Source of the DNA: Thalassolituus alkanivorans
GTDB lineage: Bacteria > Pseudomonadota > Gammaproteobacteria > Pseudomonadales > Oceanobacteraceae
Reading direction: 5' to 3'
Length of the DNA stretch: 64,000 bases
Assembly: GCF_020447205.1 (NCBI RefSeq)
Contig: NZ_JAJAEL010000008.1
Coordinates: 128,883-192,882, forward strand
Shown: piece after piece, positions 47,368-56,250 of the stretch
How positions within the stretch are numbered: the stretch's first letter is position 1
Layout of the letters: the number at the start of each line of letters is the position of its first letter
Position numbers and translations under genes: made by a program
The notes under the pieces: generated by a model
What the model was told of the DNA's origin: nothing
The model's database searches: none
The model's input: only the letters and a program-made list of their open reading frames with translations

Positions 47368-47688
47368 ATGAAAAAAATCGCATTATTAACCGCCGCTTTA
47401 CTGGTATCGCTCAGCAGCTGGGCACTGGACCTCGATGGCGCCAAACAGATGGGCCTGGTGGGCGAACAGACCAATGGTTACTTAGGGCTGGTGGCCAGTG
47501 GTAACAGCGAAGCCGCCGCTCTGGTGGTGGAAATCAACCAGCAGCGCAAAGCCAAATATCAGGAAATTGCTGCCAAGCAGAACACCCCGCTGGCCAATAT
47601 CGAAAAGATTGCCGGTGATAAGCTGACGCAGAAAGCGGCAGCAGCGGGTCAGTATTACCAGAATGCCTCCGGCAGCTGGTACAAGTAA
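47368..47688 (+). CDS. ydbL: YdbL family DUF1318 periplasmic protein
   Basis: The product is 106 residues from the ATG at 47368, with SD GGAGAAGGA. It has a signal peptide ending SSWA, followed by 'LDLDGAKQMGLVGEQTNGYLGLV', the DUF1318 signature. YdbL is a periplasmic helper of the YdbH-YnbE bridge. It lies in ynbE-ydbL-lemA-M48 order on the plus strand. Confidence 0.9.
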   Translation: MKKIALLTAALLVSLSSWALDLDGAKQMGLVGEQTNGYLGLVASGNSEAAALVVEINQQRKAKYQEIAAKQNTPLANIEKIAGDKLTQKAAAAGQYYQNASGSWYK

Positions 47689-47734
47689 CTGCGGGTCAGT
47701 TCAGAAAATAACGGAAAATCTACAAGGAATATTT

Positions 47735-48331
47735 ATGTCGACTTCAACCATCGTGATTCTGGTCGTATTGGCGTTGTTGGTGGTCTATGCCATCAATATC
47801 TACAACACCCTGGTGACGCTGAAAAACCGCTACGAAAATGGCTTCGCCCAGATCGAAGTACAACTGAAGCGCCGCTATGACCTGATCCCGAATCTGGTCG
47901 AAACCGCCAAAGCCTATCTGAAGCACGAAAGTGAAACACTGGAAGCGGTTGTGACTGCCCGTAATGCGGCGGCAGCAGGCTTAAAAGCCGCAGCGGGTAA
48001 CCCGGGTGCCGCCGATGCCATGAAACAGCTGGCCGGTGCCGAAGGGGCTCTGGCCGGAGCGCTGGGTCGTCTGAATGTGGTGATGGAAGCCTACCCGGAT
48101 TTAAAAGCCAATCAGAACATGATGCAGGTGTCGGAAGAGCTGACCAGCACTGAAAACAAAGTGGCCTTTGCCCGTCAGGCATTTAACGATGCGGTAACCG
48201 CCTACAACACCTACCGCCAGTCATTCCCGCCGGTGGTTCTGGCAGCAAAATTCGGTCATCCGGCGAATGCCACACTGCTGGAATTTGAAGACAGCGCGCA
48301 GATTCAGAGCGCTCCTAAAGTCAGCTTCTGA
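47735..48331 (+). CDS. lemA: LemA family protein
   Basis: The 198-residue product has one N-terminal membrane helix (residues about 5-23), the LemA segment 'YNTLVTLKNRYENGFAQIEVQLKRRYDLIPNLV', and a long helical bundle ending 'YRQSFPP'. The large part faces the periplasm. LemA proteins often travel with membrane M48 peptidases, as here. AAGGA precedes the ATG. It starts 46 bases after ydbL and ends 56 bases before the peptidase. Confidence 0.92.
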   Translation: MSTSTIVILVVLALLVVYAINIYNTLVTLKNRYENGFAQIEVQLKRRYDLIPNLVETAKAYLKHESETLEAVVTARNAAAAGLKAAAGNPGAADAMKQLAGAEGALAGALGRLNVVMEAYPDLKANQNMMQVSEELTSTENKVAFARQAFNDAVTAYNTYRQSFPPVVLAAKFGHPANATLLEFEDSAQIQSAPKVSF

Positions 48332-48387
48332 CATTGCCGGCGGCTGCCACTTTGCTGGCAGCCGCGGCTTTCCATCCGGAATACATC

Positions 48388-50376
48388 ATGGATTTTTTCT
48401 CCCATCAGGATCAGGCGCGTAAGCGCAGCAAACAGCTGGTGCTGTTATTTGCCGGTGCTGTGATCTGCCTGATTGTGCTGCTGAATATGCTGGTGAGCGC
48501 ACTGTTGTGGGTAACCGATACCCAGATTGTCGGCACCTACACCGATGTGACCGAACTGGCCTTTGACCCGTCAACCGGTCTGCCGCAGCAGCCCGGTCTG
48601 TTTGCCTATATGAATGTTGAGCAATGGCTGCTGATTTCTGCCGGCGTGATCGTGGTGATCGTCGCCGCCAGTCTGGTGAAATGGCTGATGCTGCGCGGTG
48701 GCGGACGTAAAGTCGCGGAGTCGCTGGGCGGACGCTTATTGCTGCCCAACAGCAAAGATTTCTACGAACGCCGTTTGCTCAATGTGGTGGAAGAAATGGC
48801 CATCGCCTCGGGTATGCCGGTGCCGCCGGTGTATGTGCTCGACGATGCCAGCATCAACGCCTTTGCCGCCGGTTATCAGCCTTCCGATGCCGTCATCGGG
48901 GTTACCCGCGGCTGTATGACACAGCTCAGCCGCGACCAGCTGCAGGGCGTACTGGCGCACGAGTTCAGTCATATTTTTAACGGCGATATGCGCCTGAACA
49001 TCCGCCTGATGGCGGTGCTGTTCGGTATTCTGTTTATCGGCCTGATCGGCCGCTTTCTGCTCGAATCATCCTCACGCAGCATGCGCTACCGCAGCCGTGA
49101 CAGTAAAGACAACAGCGGCGCGGCCTTGCTTGGTTTGGGACTCGGGCTGGTGGTGATCGGTTACAGCGGTGTCTTTTTCGGCAACCTGATCAAGGCCGCC
49201 GTCTCGCGTCAGCGTGAATTTCTGGCCGATGCCTCGGCGGTGCAGTTTACCCGTAATCCGGACAGCATCGGCGGCGCGCTGAAAGTGATCGGCTATGGCG
49301 CCGGTTCCGAAATCAGCAGCCCCGAGCGGGAAGAAACCGCACACCTGTTTTTTGGTCAGGCGCTGCCGTTCCGGGTGAGCTGGTTTGCCACCCACCCACC
49401 GTTGGAAGAGCGTATCCGCCGGGTCGATCCGCGCTGGGACGGCCGCTATCTGCCGCCGCAGACCCGCGATGCCGCAGAATACGAAGCCCCGGAAGTTGCC
49501 ACCCAGACTGCCGGCGCCGGCCTCAGTCAGGAAGCACTGGCCAGAGGCATTGCCGCAGGAATAGCGGGCGTCAGCATGGCCCACAGTGGCGCTGGTGCAC
49601 AGCAGTCTGCTGCGCCTGAACCAACAGCCGCGGTCGCCGACAGCGCACAGAATCTGCCACGTCTGCAGGATGCTGCGCGTGATGCCTACAGCGCCCGCGC
49701 GCTGGTATTTGCATTGCTGATGGCCGAGCCCTCACGCTTTGTGCACGAGCAACAGCTGGATATGATCCGCACTCAGCAAGGCATGGATTTTTACCAGCAG
49801 ACGCTGCGTATTCTGCCGTTGCTGCGTGGACTGAATCCGGCCGAACGCTTACCGCTGGTGGAGTTGTCGATGCCGGCACTGAAGCAGTTGTCGGACACTC
49901 AGTATCAGAACTTCCGGCAGACGCTGGTGCAGCTGGCCAAAGCCGATGGCGAGATCGACATCTTCGAATGGTGCCTGTACCGGCTGGTGCTGCAGTACCT
50001 GAATCCGCAGTTTGAACCGGTGCAGCCGGTTGCCGCCAAACACGCAAAAGCCGAGGCACTGACTAACGAACTGGCCATTGTGCTGTCGACCCTTGCGCAC
50101 TTTGGTCATGACACCGCCGAGGCTGCCAGTGAAGCCTTTAACGCCGCCGTCAGCGCCGCTGGTTTTAATGGTCTGGCGCTGCAGCCGCGCAGCAACAGCT
50201 TAAAACCACTGAATCAGGCACTGGCCAAACTGACTGAAGCCTACCCGCATATTAAAGGCCGGTTAGTGAAAGCCATGCAGGTGTGCATTAACAGCGATGG
50301 CCAGCAGCGTCCGATAGAACTGGATCTGGTACGTACCATAGCGGCCATTCTGGAAGTGCCGGTTGTGCTGAATTAG
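48388..50376 (+). CDS. membrane M48-family metallopeptidase
   Basis: The product is 662 residues from the ATG at 48388. It has two N-terminal membrane helices and the zinc motif HEFSH within 'LAHEFSHIFNGD' near residue 192. A further membrane helix pair (about 205-270) is followed by the downstream zinc Glu in 'REFLADASAVQFTR'. Residues about 380-660 form a helical C-terminal region not found in HtpX. It is probably an integral-membrane protease working with LemA. A GC hairpin overlaps the stop codon. Confidence 0.88.
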   Translation: MDFFSHQDQARKRSKQLVLLFAGAVICLIVLLNMLVSALLWVTDTQIVGTYTDVTELAFDPSTGLPQQPGLFAYMNVEQWLLISAGVIVVIVAASLVKWLMLRGGGRKVAESLGGRLLLPNSKDFYERRLLNVVEEMAIASGMPVPPVYVLDDASINAFAAGYQPSDAVIGVTRGCMTQLSRDQLQGVLAHEFSHIFNGDMRLNIRLMAVLFGILFIGLIGRFLLESSSRSMRYRSRDSKDNSGAALLGLGLGLVVIGYSGVFFGNLIKAAVSRQREFLADASAVQFTRNPDSIGGALKVIGYGAGSEISSPEREETAHLFFGQALPFRVSWFATHPPLEERIRRVDPRWDGRYLPPQTRDAAEYEAPEVATQTAGAGLSQEALARGIAAGIAGVSMAHSGAGAQQSAAPEPTAAVADSAQNLPRLQDAARDAYSARALVFALLMAEPSRFVHEQQLDMIRTQQGMDFYQQTLRILPLLRGLNPAERLPLVELSMPALKQLSDTQYQNFRQTLVQLAKADGEIDIFEWCLYRLVLQYLNPQFEPVQPVAAKHAKAEALTNELAIVLSTLAHFGHDTAEAASEAFNAAVSAAGFNGLALQPRSNSLKPLNQALAKLTEAYPHIKGRLVKAMQVCINSDGQQRPIELDLVRTIAAILEVPVVLN

Positions 50377-50392
50377 GGCCGGATTCGGCCCT
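50375..50392 (+). terminator. hairpin overlapping the stop of the M48 gene
   Basis: AGGGCCG (50375-50381), GATT and CGGCCCT (50386-50392) form a GC-rich stem that includes the last two bases of the stop codon. It is followed by a pyrimidine-rich stretch with few consecutive T. Confidence 0.5.
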
Positions 50393-50395
50393 CCC

Positions 50396-50466
50396 TTCTC
50401 GTTCCTGTCTCAGATTTCTCGTTCCTGTCTTTTTCTCGTTCCTATCTTTTTCTCGTTCCTATCTTT
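50396..50466. repeat. 17-bp tandem repeat array
   Basis: The unit TTCTCGTTCCTRTCTTT is repeated head to tail at 50416-50432, 50433-50449 and 50450-50466. A shorter copy precedes them at 50396-50410. The array runs without a break into the first 81-bp repeat, which begins with the same TTCTCGTTCCT. Confidence 0.92.
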
Positions 50467-50664
50467 TTCTCGTTCCTGCGCTCCGCGTGGGAATGCAACT
50501 GTGCCAGCAAGGGCTACCACGCAGAGCGTGGGAGCCAGGTGAGAGCGTTCTCGTTCCTGCGCTCCGCGTGGGAATGTAACTGTGCCAGCAAGGGCTACCA
50601 CGCAGAGCGTGGGAGCCAGGTGAGAGCGTTCTCGTTCCTGCGCTCCGCGTGGGAATGCAACTGT
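50467..50664. repeat. 81-bp tandem repeats with internal palindromes
   Basis: Two full units (50467-50547 and 50548-50628) differ at a single base (C or T after GGGAATG), and a third partial copy runs from 50629 to 50664. Each unit contains a TTCCTGCGCTCCGCGTGGGAA imperfect palindrome and a CCACGCAGAGCGTGG perfect one. This resembles the REP-like 'CGTTCC..CGCGTGGGAA' elements dispersed in many gammaproteobacteria. The rest of the gene-free region 50665-50906 shows nothing else. Confidence 0.93.
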
Positions 50665-50906
50665 TAGCTCCCGGCTGCAACAGCCCGTTCCAGCCAAACA
50701 CGCCGATTGTCGGCTCTGAGCCCCGTTTTCCCCGTTCAGGCGATCAACCCGCTTGTGGTACAATCGCACCTTCTTTGCCGGTTCCTTCCGGCTTCTAAAC
50801 CCTCCTGCCGCAGACTGAGAGGGTGTCGATAAAACCATCCTGCATACCGAATTTTTATTTCACCGGGCGTTATTACGTCCGGTGTCTGTATTTGTTTCAG
50901 GAGCCG

Positions 50907-51536
50907 ATGATGTTGCAACCGGGTTTAACCACCGCCCAGCGCCGTATCTACAACGCTGCACTGCAGTTGTTTGCCGAAAAGGGCGCAACTCAGGTTACGG
51001 TGCGCGAGCTGGCGGATATTGCCGGCGTTGCCCGTGGCACGGTTTACAACCACGTCGATTCTATTCAGGGGCTGTTTGAAGAAGTGGCGGTGACTCTGGC
51101 AACGGATATGAACCAGCGTATTGTCAGCAGCTTCCGCCAGCAGAATGATCCGGCGGCCAAGCTGGCGACTGCGATCCGTCTGTATGTGCGTCGCGCCCAC
51201 GAAGAACCGGCCTGGGGTAACTTTATCAGCCGTTTTGGCTTCAGCAGTGCGGCCTTGCGCCGTCTGGGTGCCGGCGCGCCGGTGCAGGTATTGATGGATG
51301 GGATTCAGTGTGGCCAGTACCGCATACGGGCAGATCAGCTGTCGGCGGTGGTCACTATGATCGCCAGCTCGGTGCTGGGCGCGATTTATCTGGTACGCGA
51401 AGGTCTGCGCACCTGGCGTGATGCCGGCAGTGACTGTGCCGAACTGGTGCTGCGTGCGCTGGGGCTGAGTGAAGAGCAGGCACGCGCGCTGGCGACCGCT
51501 GAGTTGCTGCCGCTGCCCGAGCCACGGCTGGGCTAA
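50907..51536 (+). CDS. TetR/AcrR family transcriptional regulator
   Basis: The product is 209 residues. The N-terminal helix-turn-helix reads 'AALQLFAEKGATQVTVRELADIAGVARGTVYNHV' (about 15-50), with a typical helical ligand-binding domain after it. Two ATG codons lie in tandem (50907 and 50910); AGGAG at 50899-50903 is better spaced to the second. The reading frame is open upstream, but that part carries no protein signature. The neighbouring DASS-type permease, 130 bases downstream, is a possible target. Confidence 0.88.
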   Translation: MMLQPGLTTAQRRIYNAALQLFAEKGATQVTVRELADIAGVARGTVYNHVDSIQGLFEEVAVTLATDMNQRIVSSFRQQNDPAAKLATAIRLYVRRAHEEPAWGNFISRFGFSSAALRRLGAGAPVQVLMDGIQCGQYRIRADQLSAVVTMIASSVLGAIYLVREGLRTWRDAGSDCAELVLRALGLSEEQARALATAELLPLPEPRLG

Positions 51537-51666
51537 CGGCTGGATTAGTGCCCGCAAGGCAGTCTGTATTCTTATGCGATTTAGTTACCTTTAAATTACT
51601 TAATATTCCTTCGAGTTCTGGTTACTCCGGTTAATATGCATCACTTTCTGTTATCCGGAGCATGCC

Positions 51667-53433
51667 GTGGACTGGCAAGGCTGGTTTTCTCTTACACTGA
51701 CCGCAGCGGTGCTGCTGACGCTTATTTTTACTTCGGTACGGCCGCATCTGGCGATGATGGCAGCATTAACCCTGCTCAGCGTCAGCGGTGTGTTAAGCAG
51801 TGGCGAGGCGCTGGCGGGTTTCAGTAACAGCGGTCTGATTACCGTGGCGGCCATGTTTGTGGTGGCGGCGGGTATTCATGCCTCCGGTGGTATCGACATT
51901 CTGGTCAACCGCTTACTCGGTCGGCCGCTGACCCTGCGTTCGGCGCTGCTGCGCATCTTTGCGCCGGTGATGCTGCTCAGCGGCTTCCTTAATAACACGC
52001 CGGTGGTGGCGACCATGATTCCGGCGATTAACAGCTGGTCGCAGAAGATTGGTATCAGTGTGTCCAAGCTGATGATTCCGCTCAGCTACAGCGCCATTCT
52101 CGGCGGCACCCTGACACTGATCGGCACCAGCACCAATCTGATTGTGAATGGTCAGTACCAGTCGCTGACCGGTGGCGAAGGCTTCTCGCTGTTTTCCATT
52201 ACCGCCATTGGTCTGCCGGTCGCTATTATCGGCGGTCTGTTTATGTGGCTGTTTTTTCCGCGCATGCTGCCACAGCGCCGCAGTGGCGAAGGCTTCGAAA
52301 ACCTGCGCGAATTTACCCTCGAAGTGTCGGTCGCCAGTGACGGGCCACTGGTTGGCAAAACCGTGCTGGAAGCCGGTCTGCGTGATCTCGAGCGGGTTTA
52401 TCTGGTGGAGATTGAACGCGGCGCCACGGTGCTGACCGCAGTATCCTCCGAAGAGCGGCTGCAGGGCGGCGACCGTCTGGTATTCGCCGGTGATACCCAG
52501 GCCATTTCTGAATTGCTGCGCATTAACGGCATTGTGCCTTCGGCCATGGCCGGTGAGCTGGCGCTGAGTCAGGCGCGGCCGGAGCGCTGTCTGGTTGAGG
52601 CGGTGGTGTCACCGCATTGTGCCGCCATTGGTCAGGCGATCCGCGATGCCCGTTTCCGTGACCGTTATGGTGCGGTGGTGCTGGCAGTAGCACGCAACGG
52701 CGAGCGGATTCCGGGTAATCTGCGCGCCATTAAACTGCAGGCCGGTGATACCTTATTGCTGGAAGCGCGTCCGGCCTTTGTCAGCCGTCAGCGTTTTAAT
52801 AAAGACTTCCTGTTAATTAACGATCTGGGCAAAGAAACCCCGCGTCATAATCGCGCCTGGTTGTCCTGGGGCATTCTTACGGTGGTGGTTCTGGCGGCGG
52901 GACTGGGCTGGATTTCGATGTTAAACGCCGCCTTGATCGGCGCCGGTTTAATGCTGGCGACCGGCTGTTTAACGCTGGAGCAGGCCGAGCGCAGTATCGA
53001 TTTAACCGTGGTGATTACCATTGCCGCGTCTTTTGCCTTAGGCTCCGCGCTGCAGAAAACCGGCGTGGCCGCCTACCTGGCGGAAAATATTGTGCAGCTC
53101 AGTGATTACCGCCCGTGGCTGATGCTGATCCTTACCTATGTGGTGGTTTCCATTCTGACTGAGGTGATTACCAATAATGCCGCAGCGGTATTAATGCTGC
53201 CGATCGTGCTGGAAATGACCGACAAAGCCGGTGTCGCCCATGAACCTTTTATTCTGGTGATTATGATGGCGGCTTCGGCCAGCTTCGCCACCCCGCTGGG
53301 CTATCAGACCAACCTGATGGTGTACGGCCCGGGCGGTTATAAATTCCGCGATTTCCTGCGCGTGGGTATTCCGATGAATATTCTGGTGGGCGCGGCAACG
53401 CTGACCATTCTGTTGCTGTTCTGGGATATTTAA
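51667..53433 (+). CDS. SLC13/DASS-type anion permease with two RCK-C domains
   Basis: The 588-residue membrane protein has about 11-12 helices. The repeated substrate/Na+ motifs are 'GTSTNLIVNG' near residue 157 and 'NNAAAVLMLP' with 'GYQTNLMVYGPGGY' near 540-560. Two TrkA-C/RCK-C domains are inserted between them (about 217-300 and 305-385). Relatives carry sulfate or dicarboxylates; the substrate here is unknown. The GTG start has CGGAG 6 bases upstream; an overlapping ATG at 51662 is out of frame. A strong terminator follows. Confidence 0.87.
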   Translation: MDWQGWFSLTLTAAVLLTLIFTSVRPHLAMMAALTLLSVSGVLSSGEALAGFSNSGLITVAAMFVVAAGIHASGGIDILVNRLLGRPLTLRSALLRIFAPVMLLSGFLNNTPVVATMIPAINSWSQKIGISVSKLMIPLSYSAILGGTLTLIGTSTNLIVNGQYQSLTGGEGFSLFSITAIGLPVAIIGGLFMWLFFPRMLPQRRSGEGFENLREFTLEVSVASDGPLVGKTVLEAGLRDLERVYLVEIERGATVLTAVSSEERLQGGDRLVFAGDTQAISELLRINGIVPSAMAGELALSQARPERCLVEAVVSPHCAAIGQAIRDARFRDRYGAVVLAVARNGERIPGNLRAIKLQAGDTLLLEARPAFVSRQRFNKDFLLINDLGKETPRHNRAWLSWGILTVVVLAAGLGWISMLNAALIGAGLMLATGCLTLEQAERSIDLTVVITIAASFALGSALQKTGVAAYLAENIVQLSDYRPWLMLILTYVVVSILTEVITNNAAAVLMLPIVLEMTDKAGVAHEPFILVIMMAASASFATPLGYQTNLMVYGPGGYKFRDFLRVGIPMNILVGAATLTILLLFWDI

Positions 53434-53450
53434 ATCGCGCTAATTCAGCA

Positions 53451-53483
53451 TAAAAAACGGGCAGATATTCTGCCCGTTTTTTA
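53451..53483. terminator. bidirectional terminator between the permease and the phosphodiesterase
   Basis: Arms TAAAAAACGGGCAGA (53451-53465) and the complement (53469-53483) around TAT give T6 in both directions. Confidence 0.95.
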
Positions 53484-53508
53484 TTGCCGTTAAATATGTA
53501 TCTGGGTA

Positions 53509-55326
53509 TTACGGATTCATCAGCCCCGGCCAGGTGCCGCCATTAACCTTGGCCGGATAGCCACTGTCGGCACTGTCGCTGCTGATCGAGTAACGGATAT
53601 AACGCTGGTTGCTGAGGAAAATATAAGCGCGGCTGTCGCTCCATTTTACTGCGGCGGTAATATCCTGCGCATAAGCACCCAGGCCGGGCCAGGTATTATC
53701 ATTTATCGCTTGCGGGTAACCGCTATCAACCCGGTCATCGCCTAAGTCGTAACGCAGATAGGTACCGTTTTTCAGGAAAAAATACACCTTATCGCCCGTC
53801 CAGCGCAGCGCTGCGGTAATTTGCGTAGCGTACGCGCCTAAGCCCGGCCAGCTGTTGTCATCGATATTTTTCGGATAACCGGCATCGGCCTGATCGCTGC
53901 TGTTGTTGTAACGGATGTAACGGCCATCACTTAAAAAATAATAACTGCGGCTGCTGTCTTTGCTGAAGGCAGCGGTAATTAAACCTGCATAATCACCCAG
54001 ACCCGGCCAGCTGCTGTTATTGGTATTCGCCGGATAGCCACTGTCCGACTGATCGGCGGTTTTGTTATAGCGCACATAGCGGCTGTCATCGCGGAAAAAA
54101 TAGGCGCGGCTCAGGCTCCAGTCGACGGCAGCGTCGATATCCACTTTATTCAGACGCAGTGACACCGGGGTGTTGTTCTGCACCAGGGTGTAGTCAACAA
54201 TACCGCGCACATCGGCGTTATCGGCAAAGCCACGCTGCAGGGCATCAACCTGGGTCAGCGCTGTGCCGTTACGGAATATTTCCACTTCAGCGCTGCTGTC
54301 GGCATACCAGCTGAAATCGTTACTGCCACCGCCGGGTAATAGTTTACGCACACCTTCGGCAGCGACTAATGGCAGGCCATCCAGTTGCCAGCTGATTTGT
54401 GGCTCCACACCTAAATAGCGCAGTACCGTCGGGGCAATGCTGGTTTGTGCCGGATTACCATAAATAGCGGAAAACTCGCCGTTGCTGATATCGCTGGTGT
54501 ACTGGCTGAATTCGCTGTTCAGTGTTTTATTGCTGGCAATAAAAATGGTTTTTTCCTGACGGGTCTGGCTGCCGTGGTTACAGCCCAGTACCGGTTCACG
54601 GCCATGGTCGGTGGTAACCAGCACCAGCCAGTCGCTGCTGCTTTGCTCAACCGCATCCAGCAACTGACCGAGCTGCGCATCGACACCGCGCAATGCGGTA
54701 TTGTAGGCCGGGCCAAAGCAACTGCTGTGGCCGGCGTGATCCGGCTCGTCCAGATGCAGAAAAACCAGATCGAAATCCTGCGTAATTAATTCCACGCCTT
54801 TACTGGTAACGGCACTGTCGCTCAGGCCATTCAGGGTGATGTCGTTGCCGCTGACTTCATTGCGGAAATAGGTGGTATTGGGCGTGCCCCAGTTCATGAC
54901 GCTGGCGATCTTCGCTTGCGGGCGGGCATCGCGCAGGCGTTTAAACAGTGAAGGAAACTCTGGATTAGCAAGGTCGGAATCGTTGGCGGTGATCTGATGT
55001 TTGTTCGCCCATACGCCGGTCAGAATGGTCGACCAGCCCGGTCCGCTGGAGGTTTTCTGCTGGCTGGCTTCGCCATCAACACCACCGGTATAGGCTTTGC
55101 GCACCTGCAGGCGGTCGAAGTTGGGCGTGCTGATCTGCTGCAGCTCTTCCAGCTGCACGCCGTCGATACCCAGCAGCAGTACCCGTGGCGCGTTGCCGCT
55201 TGCCGGTGGCAGTTGCGGATCAGTGACGAGTGGCGGTTTGCTGGCTGCCAGCGCGGCGCTGCCGGTACTGATGCAGAGCACGGCGGTAAGCAGCCGGCTG
55301 AGTCGTTGAATGTCCCGGTTAAACAT
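53509..55326 (-). CDS. secreted phosphodiesterase/phosphatase with C-terminal hemopexin propeller
   Basis: The product is 605 residues from the ATG at 55326 (GGAG before it); 46 further upstream codons carry no signal. The signal peptide ends near ALAA. The catalytic domain is of the alkaline phosphatase superfamily, type I phosphodiesterase type. It has 'LLGIDGVQ' (metal Asp), 'SSGPGWSTILTG' (Ser/Thr nucleophile region), 'DEPDHAGH', 'TTDHGR' and 'NHGSQTR'. A small beta domain follows. Residues about 399-605 are four hemopexin-like repeats of about 52 residues, each ending 'GYPxxxxxxxWPGL'. It is probably extracellular or periplasmic. The substrate is unknown. Confidence 0.85.
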   Translation of the reverse strand: MFNRDIQRLSRLLTAVLCISTGSAALAASKPPLVTDPQLPPASGNAPRVLLLGIDGVQLEELQQISTPNFDRLQVRKAYTGGVDGEASQQKTSSGPGWSTILTGVWANKHQITANDSDLANPEFPSLFKRLRDARPQAKIASVMNWGTPNTTYFRNEVSGNDITLNGLSDSAVTSKGVELITQDFDLVFLHLDEPDHAGHSSCFGPAYNTALRGVDAQLGQLLDAVEQSSSDWLVLVTTDHGREPVLGCNHGSQTRQEKTIFIASNKTLNSEFSQYTSDISNGEFSAIYGNPAQTSIAPTVLRYLGVEPQISWQLDGLPLVAAEGVRKLLPGGGSNDFSWYADSSAEVEIFRNGTALTQVDALQRGFADNADVRGIVDYTLVQNNTPVSLRLNKVDIDAAVDWSLSRAYFFRDDSRYVRYNKTADQSDSGYPANTNNSSWPGLGDYAGLITAAFSKDSSRSYYFLSDGRYIRYNNSSDQADAGYPKNIDDNSWPGLGAYATQITAALRWTGDKVYFFLKNGTYLRYDLGDDRVDSGYPQAINDNTWPGLGAYAQDITAAVKWSDSRAYIFLSNQRYIRYSISSDSADSGYPAKVNGGTWPGLMNP

Positions 55327-55469
55327 AGTGGTCTCCTTCATTGTTGTTGGTTGTTGGACTAGACCAATATTGGTGTGTGGCATGACATCGGCGTGAACAA
55401 GCGATGAAGCTTCTGTGGCAGCCCGGTACAGCCAATACAGGCTCAGCGGCTGTACAAAAAACACCCTTG

Positions 55470-55503
55470 ATCAAACAAGTGAATAATGATTCACTTGTTT
55501 GAT
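55470..55503. promoter_or_regulatory. 34-bp palindromic operator of the TetR/AidB-like operon
   Basis: Bases 55470-55484 (core AAACAAGTGAAT) and 55489-55503 are perfect 15-nt complements around AATG. The site lies 33 bases before the TetR ATG (55537) and in the gap to the divergent phosphodiesterase gene. Its length and position fit binding of the TetR product to its own promoter. Confidence 0.75.
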
Positions 55504-55536
55504 TCAAACTCACAAGGCGAACCCGGAACCGGCGTT

Positions 55537-56250
55537 ATGGCTTACCGCGAAACCGAACATACCCGTGCCCGTAAGGCGAACACCCGCCAGCGTCTGCTGC
55601 ATGCTGCGCGCGATTTAGTCGCTGGGCAGGGCTTTGCTGCAGCGACGGCGGCCGCGGTAGCGGAGCGCTCCGGCGTCGCGGCGGGTACGATTTACCGGCA
55701 TTTCCCGAATAAGCCGGAACTGGTGGCGGAAGTCTTCCGCTACGCCACCGAACACGAAGTGGCGCAGGTGGCTGCGGCCAGCGAGAGCCGTAATGTCGGG
55801 GATGCTTATGCCCTGCGTCTGGCGCGGGCAGTGGCGGTATTTGCCCGGCGTGCGCTGCAGGGGCCGCAGCTGGCCTATGCCTTAATTGCCGAGCCGGTTG
55901 ATCCGCGCGTGGAGCAGGAGCGTCTGCGCTACCGCATGGCCTACGCCGATATTTTTGAAGACCTGATCCGCGACGGCATCGCCAGTGGTGAATTTGCTGC
56001 GCAGGACGCCGCCATCAGTGCTGCCGCTCTGGTCGGTCTGTTAAGCGAAGCGTTAATCGGGCCGTTATTTCCCGGCCAGGCAAAAACAAACAGCGTGAAC
56101 GAATTGCCCCAGATGGCGGCACGCGCCGCGATGACCAACGATGAACAACAACAATTAATTCAGCAGCTGTGTGCGCTCAGTCTGCGTGCATTGGGCAGTG
56201 CTGAAGCAAACTCCATAGCCGAGGATGTCAGTTATGAACACCAGCGTTAA
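55537..56250 (+). CDS. TetR/AcrR family transcriptional regulator
   Basis: The product is 237 residues from MAYRETEHTRARK at 55537. The helix-turn-helix is near residues 13-60 ('AAVAERSGVAAGTIYRHFPNKPELVAEVF'). A C-terminal ligand domain of the TetR_C family follows. It overlaps the downstream acyl-CoA dehydrogenase gene, and a large perfect palindrome lies just upstream, so it very likely represses both itself and the dehydrogenase, and perhaps the divergent phosphodiesterase. The inducer may be an acyl-CoA, by analogy with other fatty-acid regulators. Confidence 0.9.
   Translation: MAYRETEHTRARKANTRQRLLHAARDLVAGQGFAAATAAAVAERSGVAAGTIYRHFPNKPELVAEVFRYATEHEVAQVAAASESRNVGDAYALRLARAVAVFARRALQGPQLAYALIAEPVDPRVEQERLRYRMAYADIFEDLIRDGIASGEFAAQDAAISAAALVGLLSEALIGPLFPGQAKTNSVNELPQMAARAAMTNDEQQQLIQQLCALSLRALGSAEANSIAEDVSYEHQR

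Noticed and set aside
50396..50664. CRISPR array
   Set aside because: The units are directly tandem without variable spacers and no cas gene is near.
50410..50838. A minus-strand frame encoding a 27-residue repeated peptide
   Set aside because: The repeat unit is 81 bp, a multiple of three, so the frame stays open by arithmetic. The peptide is an artefact of the DNA repeat.
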